Shown here in pieces: positions 10,394-21,425 of a stretch of 64,000 bases of DNA. The stretch lies in contig CM033721.1 of NCBI GenBank assembly GCA_019671005.1, positions 57,102,284 to 57,166,283 on the forward strand, written 5' to 3'. Source of the stretch: Hibiscus mutabilis (taxonomy: Eukaryota; Streptophyta; Magnoliopsida; Malvales; Malvaceae). The notes beneath the pieces are model-generated. The model searched no databases. It was not told where the DNA came from and saw nothing but the letters and a program-made list of their open reading frames with translations. Position 1 is the first letter of the stretch. Each line of letters begins with the position of its first letter. The position numbers and the translations under genes were made by a program.

Positions 10394-10762
10394 CTCTCCC
10401 TCAAACTGGAGAGTATATATTGTCACTCCCAGTTTGGATATGGACTCCTCAAATGTCACTCTTGGTAGCGCCTTTGTTAATATATCTGCAAGCTGGTTCT
10501 TTGTAGGCACATAGTGTAACTTCACGGTACCACTATTAACTTTCTCGTAAATGAAATGTCTGTCAATTTCAACATGCTTAGTTCTGTCATGTTGAACTGG
10601 GTTTTTCGCAATACTAATTGTTGATAGGTTGTCACTAAACACTTCGAAGGATCTATCTTCATCCAGCTTCAGCTCAATTAGGAGCCTTTTTAGCCACATG
10701 CCTTCACAGATTCCAAGTGCCACAGCCCTGTACTCTGGTTCTGCACTACTTCTTGACACCAC
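10370..10762 (-). pseudogene. Copia RNase H domain
   Basis: A 130-codon frame reads SRSSAEPEYRA (the SSAEAEYRA motif), FSDNLSTISIAKNP (DN/S-A motif) and HVEIDRHFIYEKV, then the LADILTKALP tail. This is Copia RNase H, which removes the RNA template during reverse transcription. A frame break separates it from RT, so this copy is a relic. Confidence 0.9.
10394..10410 (-). promoter_or_regulatory. Copia polypurine tract
   Basis: The element strand reads tttgagggagag directly before the LTR start TGTTGG. The purine run is the expected plus-strand primer site. Confidence 0.75.
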
Positions 10763-10894
10763 TGTCTATTTCTTGCGCCGCCATGTGACCAGATTTCCCC
10801 ACACGAAAGAACAATAGCCACTAACAGACTTTCTGTCAGTTAATTCTTCTGCTCAACTTGAGTCAGTGTAAACTTTCACTGGTCTGTCTTGACT

Positions 10895-11820
10895 TTACTT
10901 GAAGATAAGCCCAAAACCAGTAGTGTACTTTAAATACCTCAGTATTCTATTAACAGCTTCTAATTGTTCTTCCTTGGGATTATTCATATACTGGCTAACT
11001 ATACTTACAGAGTATGCTATGTCAGGCCTTGTAAGTGACAGGTAGATCAATTTACCAACAAGTCTTTGGTAGGATTCTTTATTAACTGGACTATCACCAT
11101 CTTCTCTACTGAACTTCAAGTTCGGGTCCATTGGAGTGTCTGCTGGCTTACACCCAAGCATTCCAGTTTTTGAGAGTAGGTCCAAGATGTACTTTCTTTG
11201 GTTTATGACTATCCCTTCAGATGATCTTGCCACCTCTATCCCCAAGAAATATCTTAAACTTCCCAAGTCTTTTGTTTCAAACTCTTTTGCCAGTTCGGCT
11301 TTCAGCTTTCCAATTTCTTCAGTATTATCACCTGTAATAATCATGTCATCAACGTAGACTATTAGAAAAGTCTTTCTACCATCTGATGCAACCTTCTTGA
11401 AAAGGGTATGATATGCCTGACATTGTTTGTAACCGTTCCTTACCATAGCTTTTGCAAACCTGTCAAACCATGCTCTTGGGGACTGTTTTAGTCCATACAA
11501 CGATTTGTTTAATTTACAAACCTTCTGGCTTGTTTCCTGAGCTCTAATCCAGGTGGGATTTGCATGTATACCTTCTCCTCGAGATTTCCATTTAAAAAGG
11601 CATTTTTAATATCCAATTGGTGCAACTTCCAGTCCTGATTTACAGCTAGAGACAATAGCACTCTAATGGTGTTTATCTTTGCCACATGGGCAAATGTTTC
11701 TTGGTAATCAACTCCATATGACTGAGTAAAGCCTTTTGCCACCAGCCTTGCCTTGAACCGTTCTATGCTCCTATCTGAGTGGTATTTCACTATGAATACC
11801 CATTTACACCCAATCAACAT
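10895..11820 (-). pseudogene. Copia reverse transcriptase
   Basis: Two frames cover the domain. 11509-11820 reads the N-terminal part (GCKWVFIVKYHSD, RLVAKGFTQSYGVDYQETFA, LHQLDIKNAFLNG). 10895-11500 carries MYGLKQSPRAWF and the catalytic YVDDMI near 11342-11361. A stop or frameshift lies between them around 11500. The RT would use the tRNA-iMet primer annealed at the PBS at 13885-13899. Confidence 0.92.
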
Positions 11821-11898
11821 TTTCCCTTCAGGTAGTTTGGTTCGGCTCCAGGTATTATTCTTCTACAGTGCACTAATTTCCTCCTCAACAGCTTTTCT

Positions 11899-12360
11899 CT
11901 AATCTGGATTCTCAAACGCCTCATTAACTGTCCTTGGAATCCTTATACTGTCAATATTTTTTGTAAATGTCTTGAAACCAGACATTAGTTTTCCATAGGC
12001 AACAAATTTTTCAACATGATGACTAGTACATTTTCTCACTCCCTTTCTTTGGGCAATGGGAAGATCATCAATATCAATAGAGACATGAATTTGAGAGGGA
12101 TCATTACCTGTTTCTTCCTCAATGACAGCAGGACTAAATTCCAGTTCTCGGCAAGCAATAGGCTGAGTAATAGCTTCTGTGATAGTCTTTCTTGTCCTTG
12201 TATAAACACTCAGAGGTTTGCTTTTAGGTTGCTGAGGTGCGTTCGGTGTAGACTCGGGTATAGAAATAGGTGTAGTATGAGAGCGAGGAGTTTTAGGAGC
12301 TGGTGAAGACAAGCTTACTAGATTTTCAGTAGTTATAGTAGCCTGGTTTTGGTTCAACAA
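11899..12360 (-). pseudogene. Copia integrase C-terminal / linker region
   Basis: The frame is Ser/Pro/Thr-rich and ends in a segment resembling the IPRTVNEAFENPD lead-in to RT. It is a typical low-conservation stretch between integrase and RT. It has no catalytic residues. A frame break isolates it from both neighbours. Confidence 0.7.
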
Positions 12361-12444
12361 AGTGTTATCAACAACATGTAATAAAGAAATAGGAGAGAGG
12401 AATTGTAGTGAGCTAGATTGCTGAAATTCTCTAAAATTCTCCCC

Positions 12445-13288
12445 CTAAATTTTAGTACTAGTAAAATAGGGTTGCGTTTCAAAAAATGTAACATCACAAG
12501 AGACATAATGTAAGAGGCGAGTAACATATGAAGCCCTTCTGACTAGTAGAGTATCCAACAAACGCACATTTAACTGACCTAGGATCAAGCTTTCCTCCTT
12601 ATTGTTCATGCACATGGACAAAAACTGTGCAACCATATACCCGAAAAGGAAGAAGAGAAGACATGGATTTAAAATGATAAAATAATATGACAAAATGTTC
12701 CTAGGAATTTTAAACCTAATTGGTTTACTAGGCATACGATTTATCAAGTAGGTAGCAGTCAAAAGAGCTTTCTCCAAAAATATTTAGGCGCATCGGCGGA
12801 AAATAAAAGAGATTGTGTGACCTCAAGTAAGTGTCTATTTTTTCTCTCAGCTACCCCGTTCTGTTGTGGAGTATTGACACATGATGTAATATGGAAGATA
12901 CCCTTTCATCAGAAAAAGACCCTAGAGATTGACTAAGGTATTCACTCCCATTATCACTTTTCAGAATTTTTATCTTGCAAGTAAATTGATTTTCCACCAT
13001 TGTATAAAAGTTCTTAAATATTGTTGCAGCCTCAGATTTTTCTCTCATTAGGTAAGTCCAAGTAGTTCGAGAATGATCATCTATAAAAGAAATGAACCAT
13101 CTATACCCATTAATGGTTTTGACCTTAGAAGGGCCCCAAATGTCAGTATGGACTATAGAGAAAGGAGATGTGGGTTTAAATGGAGATGAAACATAAGAGT
13201 GTCCTGTGTGTTTGGCAATCTGGCATGTATCACAATGAAAGGAAGATGGCTTTTTTACTAAGATATAGTTTGGGAAACAATTTAGCAA
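12445..13288 (-). pseudogene. Copia integrase core
   Basis: Integrase inserts the cDNA into the genome. 12851-13288 shows the zinc-binding C-x2-C part (HCDTCQIAKH), HTDIWGP (first catalytic Asp), GYRWFISFIDDHSR and KSDNGSEY (second Asp). The third catalytic region (QQNGVAERKNR type) is at about 12820-12860 in a different frame, and 12445-12777 continues the domain in another frame again. At least three frameshifts therefore disable it. Confidence 0.88.
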
Positions 13289-13825
13289 GGTAAAAGAAAT
13301 TGGGATGTCCTAACCTAAAATGCCACACCATGACTTCACTAGATAACAAAGAATTGGAAAAAGTGGACTGGAGACAACTCGAAACAGCTTGTTGATAAGG
13401 TGAGAAGCCATCAAGGATGAAGAGACCATTACTTAGCCTAGCACTGCCAATCACCATCCCCGAGCTCTGTGCCTGAAAAACACAACCATGCAACCCAAAA
13501 TTAGCACTACATTGAAATTCACTAACCATCCTACTAACAGAGAGTAGATTGCAGTGAACTTAGGCACATAGAGAACATTGTTTAATACTAAGGACTCGGT
13601 TATAGGAATAAAACCACTCCCTTTTACTACTGAAAGAGATCCATATGTTGTTTTGATTGAGGAGGCAGATTGTAAATGCTTATAGTCTGTAAATAAGCTT
13701 AGATTCCCTATCATATTATCAGAGGCACCAGAATCTACAATCTAGTTATGGGAATACAAAGTAGTCAAACACGAAATACTACCTTCAGTGGTAGTGAAGG
13801 CTGCAGGCTCAATTTTAGAAGACAT
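13230..13825 (-). pseudogene. Copia protease and GAG-pre-integrase region
   Basis: A start at 13823-13825 opens a short leader. The protease motif DSGASDNM lies near 13711-13734, preceded by a TAG (13742-13744) where Trp is usual. Downstream MVWHFRLGHP marks the pre-integrase block at about 13310-13345. No gag (capsid or CCHC knuckle) precedes it, which is the major structural defect of this copy. Confidence 0.82.
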
Positions 13826-13884
13826 TTAGCTGAAAAACTTCTGAAGTTTTACGAGCCCCTGCTTACTAATGTGACTAGATCGAA

Positions 13885-13899
13885 CCTAAACTGATACCA
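13885..13899 (-). promoter_or_regulatory. Copia primer binding site
   Basis: The element strand reads TGGTATCAGTTTAGG immediately after the 5' LTR, matching the TGGTATCAGAGC type complementary to initiator Met-tRNA in its first eight bases. Confidence 0.75.
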
Positions 13900-14168
13900 T
13901 GTAGAAAATAGGTATTTCCAGCCAAGAATTATGTGGAAAACAGAAGAGATTTATAAACTCTGTGTGTTTCGATGTACAATAGGTGAGTCTATTTATAGAC
14001 TCTTTACAAAGAGGTTTATACTAGGTAGTTAACTTCTAGGATAGAATTTTATCTCTTTATCACTTATCCTATACAAGATAGATTTAATTTAAAATTTAAA
14101 CTACTAGTTAGGATATATTTACAACTCTTATTTATCTACAAAAATTAACAACACGCCACTAACCAACA
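13900..14168 (-). repeat. Copia 5' LTR
   Basis: It is the right-hand copy, upstream in element orientation. It differs from the left copy by about five substitutions and a 2-bp indel near 13960. Its TATA-type stretch is at 13989-13999. Confidence 0.95.
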
Positions 14169-14173
14169 GTTCC
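14169..14173. repeat. Target-site duplication, right copy (GTTCC)
   Basis: It pairs with 10122-10126 and lies directly after the LTR end CCAACA. Laccase exon 2 resumes here. Confidence 0.95.
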
Positions 14174-16028
14174 CTAGACCTCGTGTTGTTGCTAGAGAAG
14201 GCGATCACTTGGTCGTTAAAGTAGTTAACCATGTTCCCAACAATATCAGCATTCACCGGTACATGAATCCATTCAATTTCTTCACTGATATAAAAGTTGT
14301 GTACATTTCTATGGCTAAATTAATGTTTATCTGCAGGCACGGAATTAGACAGCTTCAGAGCGGATGGGCGAATGGGCCATTGTACATCACGCAATGTCCC
14401 ATTCAAACTGGCCAGTCCTATGTGTACAACTTCACCATTACCGGCCAAAGAGGCACTCTCTTTTGGCATGCCCACTTCTCATGGCTTAGAGCAACTGTTT
14501 ATGGACCACTTATCATCCTCCCACGGCGCAATGAATCTTACCCTTTTGTCAAACCCTACAAATAAGTCCCGATCTTGTTCGGTAATGTTACACGAATCAC
14601 CGATATCTCCTTCATGCAATGCTGCAATTTACGTTCTTCTTCGATGACAATTTAACTCAAAGAAGTTTTAACTGCAGGGGAGTGGTTTAATGCTGATCCA
14701 GAAGCAGTCATCAATCAGTCTCTTCAAACAGAGGGTGGCCCTAATGTTTCAGATGCCTATACCTTTAATGGCCTCCCAGGTCCATTGTACAATTGTTCTG
14801 CCAAAGGTATACATATATGATGCATGTGGGTAGATTCTTAGACTCGATTTTTCGTTACAGATACGTATAAGCTGAAGGTAAAGGCTGGGAAAACATATCT
14901 TCTGCGGTTGATCAATGCTGCACTCAATGATGAGATTTTCTTCAGCATTGCAAACCACAGTTTCACTGTGGTGGAAGCCGATGCGGTCTACGTGAAGCCA
15001 TTTGAAACCAATATATTGATGCTAACACCTGGACAGACCACAAATGTTCTTTTGAAAACCAAATCCGAAGCTCCAAATACCACTTTCTTCATGTTAGCCA
15101 GGCCATATGCCACTGGCATGGGCACCTTTGATAACACCACTGTAGCTGGTATTCTTGAATACGAAACATCATCTCTCACCAGTTCGAAAAACCGTCCACT
15201 TCTTAAACCAGGCTTGCCTGCTATCAATGCAACAAATTTTGTAGCCAATTTTACAAGCAAATTCAGAAGTTTAGCCACCATCATGTTCCCTGCCAATGTC
15301 CCACAAAAAGTTGACAAAAGGTTCTTCTTCACGGTCGGTCTTGGAACCAGCCCATGCCCCACGAACCAAACCTGCCAAGGACTGAATGGCACGAAATTTG
15401 CAGCTTCCATGAACAATATCTCATTTGCTCTCCCCACAACTGCACTACTCCAATCTTACTTTTTCTCTCAATCTAATGGTGTTTACACCACTGATTTCCC
15501 CGCTTTCCCTCTTCATCCATTCAATTACACAGGCACACCACCTAACAACACACTTGCGAGCAATGGCACTAAACTCGTGGTGATATCGTTCGGTACAAGT
15601 GTGGAAGTAGTGTTGCAGGATACGAGAATCCTTGGTGCTGAGAGCCACCCTCTCCATTTGCATGGCTATAATTTCTATGTTATTGGGCAAGGTTTTGGCA
15701 AATTTGACCCTGAAAATGACCCTCCAAAGTTCAACCTGGTTGATCCTGTTGAAAGGAACACTATTGGTGTTCCCTCTGGTGGTTGGGTTGCAATCCGTTT
15801 TCAAGCAGACAGTCCTGGTAACAATATATCATACAATTTATCTTCAAAACATAAGAAATATATGCATTTACTGAAATGTATACATAAAATGGTGCAGGAG
15901 TTTGGTTGATGCACTGTCACTTTGATGTTCATTTGAGCTGGGGATTAAGAATGGCATGGATAGTCTTGGATGGGAAGCTCCCAAACCAGAAGCTGCCTCC
16001 TCCACCGTCTGATCTCCCCAAGTGTTGA

Positions 16029-16315
16029 TATTTCTCCCTTGGACTTGAACCATGAAGCTTGACCTACATACATACATGCATACATAAACCTTAATTTTCC
16101 CCTTGGTTCCCTTTTGAATAATTTTGTTGGGAGAGTTTTTTTCTTCTTGTGGTTGACTTATATAATGGTTTTTTGGTGTGTGCTGTTTTGCATAAGCCAA
16201 CATTAGCATTGAAAAATGTTTCCTTGGCTTTGTTTAATCTGCCTGTTTTGTGAGAGGTGGGGCTGTTTTTGTATTTGTATCACCCCAGAGCTTCAATGCA
16301 ATTGTTGGGGCTATA
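16029..16315 (+). other. Laccase 3' UTR region
   Basis: Non-coding DNA after the TGA, T-rich with no gene signal. Transcript end not determinable; (catacat)-like repeats at 16063-16083. Confidence 0.45.
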
Positions 16316-16344
16316 CAATAATAATAATAATAATAATAATAATT
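16316..16344. repeat. (AAT)n microsatellite
   Basis: About nine uninterrupted ATA/AAT units, about 290 bp past the laccase stop. Confidence 0.9.
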
Positions 16345-17046
16345 TGATCAAATCCCTCTGTTTAAACTAAGTGGATAGAATGACTTCTTTACATGTTTTC
16401 GAGTATCTTTCGTGTCCATTTTAAGGCCGAATTTCCATTATTTTTATAAACAACTTTACAGGAAGGATGAGCCCAAAGATCAAATCACATGGTGTGTTAT
16501 TGATACATTCTTATATTTAGAGTAGACAGAGCAGTCCATTTTTTTTTTTCTAATTATTTCCTTAATGATCATGGGGGCTTGAGAATATCACATGGAAACA
16601 AGAAACAGGTGAGCTGCACAAATCATGGGCAGAAGAGAGTCTGGTATTATTCTTTTAACAAAATAAGAAACATAATTGTCCATAAAATCAGGTCAAACAT
16701 TATATACATATATATCTCGAAAGAATGAAAGTGAAACACCATGATCTTGCTGACACTTGCACCTAAAATATTGTTGAAAACTTTCAAACTAGCAACACAA
16801 GGATGGAAGTGAGAACTATTCATCTAATACCAATCTCAATTCTATTTTGAACTCGAATATACGATAAATTTTAATATAAATCTAACCTAATGATATGAAC
16901 TCAAAACGACTCAGATCAAACCTTAAAATCACCTCAACTCAAAATGATTCGAATAAATAACCTAAAATAACATGAACTCGAAACTATCTGAAATCTGAAA
17001 TGACTCGAAAGTTTCAAAATTGAATTGACCTGATAGGAAACCAACT
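16345..17046. other. Intergenic DNA with degenerate short repeats
   Basis: No gene is seen. At 16850-17035 the words aactcaaaa, actcgaaa and gactcg recur every 15-25 bp. This looks like an old decayed short tandem repeat of the cgacccgaaa type often found in plant transposon termini. Confidence 0.4.
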
Positions 17047-17229
17047 TTACCAGCTGAATTGAGGAGTCTTGTATAAAATGTTTCTACCTTTTCCAATGTC
17101 TTGCTGGTCGCCAACTGGATCATGCTTTTCCATTAATCTCCTGGGTGCCTCTTGTCGGACAATTGGTCTTATCATTACAACTTCGTGGTTTTGCCATCCA
17201 GTGGATGCAATTTGAAAATAGAGAGGCAT
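17047..17229 (-). CDS. Small open frame of unknown nature (60 codons)
   Basis: The frame begins MPLYFQIASTGWQNHEVV and ends with TPQFSW. Its composition (charged, with QEAPRRLMEKHDP) looks more protein-like than neighbouring AT-rich frames, but no family was recognised. It could be one exon of a longer - strand gene, a relic, or chance. No promoter or splice partner was identified. Confidence 0.2.
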   Translation of the reverse strand: MPLYFQIASTGWQNHEVVMIRPIVRQEAPRRLMEKHDPVGDQQDIGKGRNILYKTPQFSW

Positions 17230-18029
17230 TTGTGTGAATCTGATCTCAGATCATGATTCTGATCAATTCATGGCATCTCTGCAAACTTCCTTATAATTTA
17301 ACAGAACCCAAAATAAGAATATCTGAACCAACAACAAGATTGATTACATTTCAAGTTATTCCAATTGACTGAAAGCATGATAAAAGTTCAGAGTTGTACA
17401 TATGCATGCACGCCATATAATAAGGATGATTAATAGTCATACCGAACATATTGTCGTATCTAACAAACACATCCGAACCAAAGCAATATATTTTAAGCTA
17501 AAAGAAGAGATGTTTACCATCAAAATCTACATATAATATATTTTTAAGTTCCTAAATTGAAGACAATTAGATATATAAGCTTACGACACGGTTTTTCTTA
17601 TTCTTTTTTAAAATTCATAAAATTATTCTACATAATTATACAAACTTATACACAATTCACAATATCAATAATATAACCCTAATCCAACCATAAGAATCCC
17701 TTCATGTTTGACCCTACTTCTGTTTTACAATTCAAAATAAAAGAACTTCTAACATGGAACTGCAACTGACTAGAACAAATTAAATTAAAGAAGTAAACAT
17801 CAAGATCTTCAAGTTGATTGGATTATTGTCTCTCAATAAACATTTTAAAAAACCCTACAGTGTGTCTTCAATGGTGGAATTTCAGCTATCTATGTTGGGG
17901 GATATCTATGTTTTTAACATTAAAAAATATATTTCCCTGTTTCAGCTGCAGCCTCCAGCAAGCAGGCACAGGTGCATCAATAGAAGAATCAGTCAAAAGA
18001 GAAATTCTATAACACCTTTGGCATAGTTT
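17230..18029. other. Intergenic AT-rich DNA
   Basis: No feature is supported. The frames around 17814-18026 are short and show no motif. Confidence 0.4.
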
Positions 18030-18068
18030 TTTCTTCTTCTTCTTCTTCTTCTTCTTCTTCTTCTTCTT
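18030..18068. repeat. (TTC)n microsatellite
   Basis: About 13 TTC units end in a T-run. On the - strand this gives a poly-Lys frame, an artefact. Confidence 0.95.
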
Positions 18069-18710
18069 TTTAGTGGCATCTGTAACAGAAATTTCAGTTG
18101 GATTGAACTGGGAAAAATCTCCCTTTGTTAGTAATAGAAAAAGTGAGAGTATAGCCAATATGTTTGCTGATGCAGCATCATCAAGATTCCCATATCTGCA
18201 AGGAAACGTTGGAAAAAACCCTAACCCTTTGTCTCTCCAAAGAAACCCTTACGAAGTTTGTGAATCTTGATAATGCCGCATCTGCAGACACTGGCTGATG
18301 GCTTTGATACTTGGTGATCAAAGATGATGAGATCTCCCCATGCAAAGTGGAAATAAATGGATAAAACCCTAACCCTTTTTAAGGACCAAAAAAAAAAATG
18401 CAACCTATAGTAAAAGTGGTAAACAAAAGCAAATAAAGCAAAACAAACCCGCCCCAAGAAATCATTATGCAACTGCCCAAAAATAAAAATAAAAAACACC
18501 CAAAGTTCAAATCAAAGGAGAAAAGAATACCCTAGCTATCTAGGCTGGGTTGACCACGGCATCAAATCTTGTCACATAATTGAATAAAAGAAACTAAGTT
18601 ATACCGCCTTCAAAATAAAGCAAGGATATTCTAATCTATATATATAATATAGGAAAAATATATAATGTACTGGCGTATTTCCACAAGCACCCTAATTTTA
18701 GATGTTAGAA
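18069..18710. other. Intergenic DNA
   Basis: A 65-codon frame at 18073-18270 (+) starts MASVTEISVGLNW and has no recognised motif; it begins just after the TTC repeat. It might be a gene fragment but is not supported. Several aaaccctaaccc words (18215, 18365) are telomere-like. Confidence 0.35.
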
Positions 18711-18900
18711 ATCTAGTTTAGGGTTTATAGTTTAGGGGTTTAGAATTTAAAGGATATGATTAGAATTTAAAGTTTAGTGTTAGAGTTTAGAGGTTAGGGT
18801 TTAAGTTTTAGGGTAATATGGTAGGGATTTAAGTTTTTATCTATGACCCCTAAATTCTAACCCTAAACTCTAAATTCAAACCACAATCCCTAAATTTGGG
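18711..18900. repeat. Interstitial telomere-like repeats in inverted orientation
   Basis: Degenerate TTTAGGG words run on the + strand at 18716-18835 (tagggttta, ttaggggttta, tagggttt), then switch to CCCTAAA words at 18846-18898 (cccctaaattctaaccctaaactc). TTTAGGG is the plant telomere unit. The head-to-head arrangement could fold as a large imperfect hairpin. It lies in intergenic DNA. Confidence 0.7.
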
Positions 18901-20792
18901 AAAATTCGAGACGCTTTTGGAAACAAAATATTTTTACTACCGGCGGTGCATGGTATAATTACTCTATAATATAAATATAAACATGAGTTAATGAAAAACC
19001 TGAAGGGAGATGTGAGTAAAGTTAATGGGAAGAAGGAGCTATTTATAGAGAGAGGAGAAGATCAATGGGGTTGAGTTTATTATCGCTTGAGTAGGTCTCG
19101 AGTTCGAGGTCTTGTATATGTAAAAAAATTCGGCTGAAAGATTCATCCATCAAAATTAGGTGTGCGACGTGAGTCGATTCAAATTAATCAAGGCAAAACT
19201 CAAGTTACGGGAAGAGCAAAAAAAAAGGTAGAGGTAAAGGACTAAGGAGGGATGACTGGTTGAAGAAACTGAGATTGAGAGAAACCTGGGAGGTTAAAAG
19301 AGTACTTATACATTGTAATCTTAATGAACCAGAAGAACAACAGCTTTTAGGTGAATCCACATTTAAACAAATACAGGTGTCCAATGGGGAACTGCTTCTA
19401 GTAAGCAAGGTGGAGTTTAATGAGTTTTAATTAATTTATAAGAAAATGAGTTTTAATTAATTTATAAGAAAGTGGACTGATGCCGGCTTTTGGTAATCAG
19501 AGAGTTTAATTAGAGTATATAATTATGATTCTGCATTACACAAATAAATTAAAACCTAACAGTCTGGCCCTTTATTAATTCTGCCCTTAAAACAAGGCTT
19601 TAATTATGTGGATTATATTAAGGGAATAACTACTTTATTAGTGATTCTCAGAAGGGAATTATGACTTTGTTTGTTTTATGTAAATTTTTTATGAAAAACA
19701 TTTAATTTATTTTTTGATGTTGGATTGGTATAAAACAATTTAATCAATGTAATCTATTTTTCAAGTCGATGTAAAATGTGTTAACATTTCAGTTTACGCA
19801 GATGACACTTCCATAGCCACGAAGCTCTGCAACCTTAACATAAAAAAACAGGAGAATGAAGAACAAATAGTTCGTACAGGGATGACAGATGGTTATAATA
19901 TCGTAAATTTCACGCCGTTTCTATTCTAGTTGGGGCGAGTATGAGTTTAATGAGTAGTGGACAGATGTGGATATTAAAAATTATACTCGTCGTGAGTAGT
20001 AGACAAGTGATGAATTTAATACCTTACCCGCCATATATTCACGCGCTTCTATATATATCTCGTGAAGTGATAGGCATCAACCCATTACCATCATATAAAT
20101 TCCCTCTAAATATTATATGATTCATGTATGTGTGACTGTTTTGGAATGATTAGTCGGGTTAAAATTTAAGTTTATGAAATCTGTTTAAGATTTTATGCAT
20201 ATGCAATGTGTTTGGAAAATTACAAAACATTCTATATAAACAATTAGGAAATGATATGTACATCATTGTAATCGCGAGTAAGTCTAATTTTGTCTATAAT
20301 AAACAAATATCGATTTCGATCAATATTTTAAAGAAATAAATTTTTTCGTGATTGGATGTTAGAAAAACAGAACAACAGATTGCTCTGAATACTAGTTCGA
20401 CAATAACTTTAAAAAATCTTCATAACTTGTACAAGTCGAATTATAAATACCATCCCATATGGTTAGAAAGACATTTGAGCCTAGTTTCTTTTAAAGCAAA
20501 CAAAATTAAGTTTCGAGTCATATATTATGAGATAAGTAGATTTCTTTGAAGGTAATAAAAGTGGGTACAGACAGATACATGTTGAGTAGTTGATGCGAAG
20601 GTATATTTGAGAATGTACCCGCGTGGGTGAGTGTGGGTTTAAAAATTGTACTCGTTGTGAATGATAGGTAATGGTGGATATGAAAAATTTTAGATAGATA
20701 TATTATAAAAAATTTAACAAAATATAAAAGTGGGCAACATATATATATATATAATTATATTTGTAAAACTACATAATTTTTTTATTAATTAT
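18901..20792. other. AT-rich intergenic DNA with old repeat traces
   Basis: No gene is supported. A B-box-like ctcgagttcgaggtc at about 19098-19112 hints at another tRNA-type retroposon, but no A box was seen. The segments 19920-20000 and 20580-20690 share a degenerate block (ttaaaaattRtactcgtYgtgaRt), so they are probably copies of one decayed transposon. The frame at 20352-20549 has no motif. Confidence 0.35.
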
Positions 20793-20855
20793 AATACCAA
20801 GATTTGAACATATACAAGATGGACAATATAAGCCTCTTAGCCACTAGGCCAATCA
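20793..20855 (-). repeat. tRNA-like retroposon (SINE-like) head
   Basis: The - strand reads ggcctagtggctaagaggc (A-box-like) and about 35 bp later gttcaaatcttgg (B-box-like GTTCAAATC). Flanks are AT-rich. It resembles the trace at 5055-5112 in layout. A closed cloverleaf is not evident. Confidence 0.4.
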
Positions 20856-21247
20856 ATGAATCTCTATATAAATAATTTTAATGATATAAAATATATGTAT
20901 TATAATTAAATAAAACAAAGTTTTAAAAAACCATCTTTTTGGATGAGAAGGGTTTGAGATACCAAATTCTCATTTTAAAATTCCTTCTAAATTCTCTTTC
21001 TTATTTCTCTTGTGCGGCTATTCTTATAGTTTATTTATACTTTTTCATTACGGAAAACTATCGGTATAGAAGTAATTTGTTAGTACGATTATTAGAATAA
21101 AAAATTTGATATTTTTATAAATTGTTGTTATTTCATTTAAATCGGTTACCGCCTAAACGATTAACTGATTTATTCGATACTATTACTCGATTAACTATGA
21201 AATTTTTTATAAATAATATATATTTATTATTACTAATATTATAAATA
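20856..21247. other. AT-rich intergenic DNA
   Basis: Only a decayed cggttaccgcctaaacgattaact block near 21140-21165 stands out. It resembles the ggtta/ttaacc words inside the direct repeats at 21672 and 23674. Confidence 0.35.
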
Positions 21248-21425
21248 ATATAAATTCATTACTACTAATTTTAATAACTTAAAAAATATCAATCAAAGAA
21301 AGTTAAAAAAGTTTTAATATAAATTCATTCCTACTAATTTTAATAGCTTAAAAATATCAATCAAAGAAAGTTAAAAAAGTCTTAATATAAATTTATTACT
21401 ATTAATTTTAATATAAATTTATTAC
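21248..21425. repeat. Tandem repeat, period 68-69 bp, about 2.5 copies
   Basis: Units beginning atataaattcatt start at 21248, 21317 and 21385. The middle parts share atcaatcaaagaaagttaaaaaag. The last unit is cut short and followed by a 26-bp partial repeat. Confidence 0.85.

Larger units (their letters stand above)
10127..14168 (-). mobile_element. Ty1/Copia retrotransposon, 4042 bp, lacking gag, inserted in laccase exon 2
   Basis: Two direct LTRs of 267 and 269 bp bound it, with TG...CA ends and a 5-bp target duplication. On the - strand the order is LTR, PBS, protease, integrase, RT, RNase H, PPT, LTR, the Copia order. The gag region is missing: only about 75 bp separates the PBS from a short leader fused to protease. 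Pol is interrupted by stops and frameshifts. LTRs differ by about five substitutions and one 2-bp indel, so insertion is fairly recent. It is non-autonomous as it stands. Confidence 0.95.
9844..16028 (+). pseudogene. Laccase (LAC17/LAC11-like), six exons, broken by a Copia insertion and point changes
   Basis: Laccases are secreted multicopper oxidases that oxidise monolignols in the wall. Exons: 9844-9972, 10060-10126 plus 14174-14258, 14337-14581, 14678-14806, 14861-15817 and 15898-16028, with GT-AG borders and matching phases. Exon 1 encodes a signal peptide (hydrophobic FMTLFVVAGCFMAY). Later blocks are NVTRLCHTKS, GIRQLQSGW, FWHAHFSW, HPLHLHG and HCHFDVHLSWGL, which hold the copper-ligand histidines; the C-terminus DLPKC is typical. 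Defects: the Copia element splits exon 2. Codon E after KPYK is TAA (14563-14565). The HWHG block spanning exons 2-3 reads HRHG. PGPR reads PRPR beside the insertion. Exon 5 (319 codons) and exon 6 are intact. The ORF would otherwise be near the usual 560-580 residues. Confidence 0.9.

Noticed and set aside
14988..15804. Two long - strand frames (149 and 119 codons) opposite laccase exon 5
   Set aside because: They are antisense to a clearly conserved laccase exon and have no motif of their own.
17886..18158. - strand frame with a run of lysines
   Set aside because: Artefact of the (TTC)n microsatellite.
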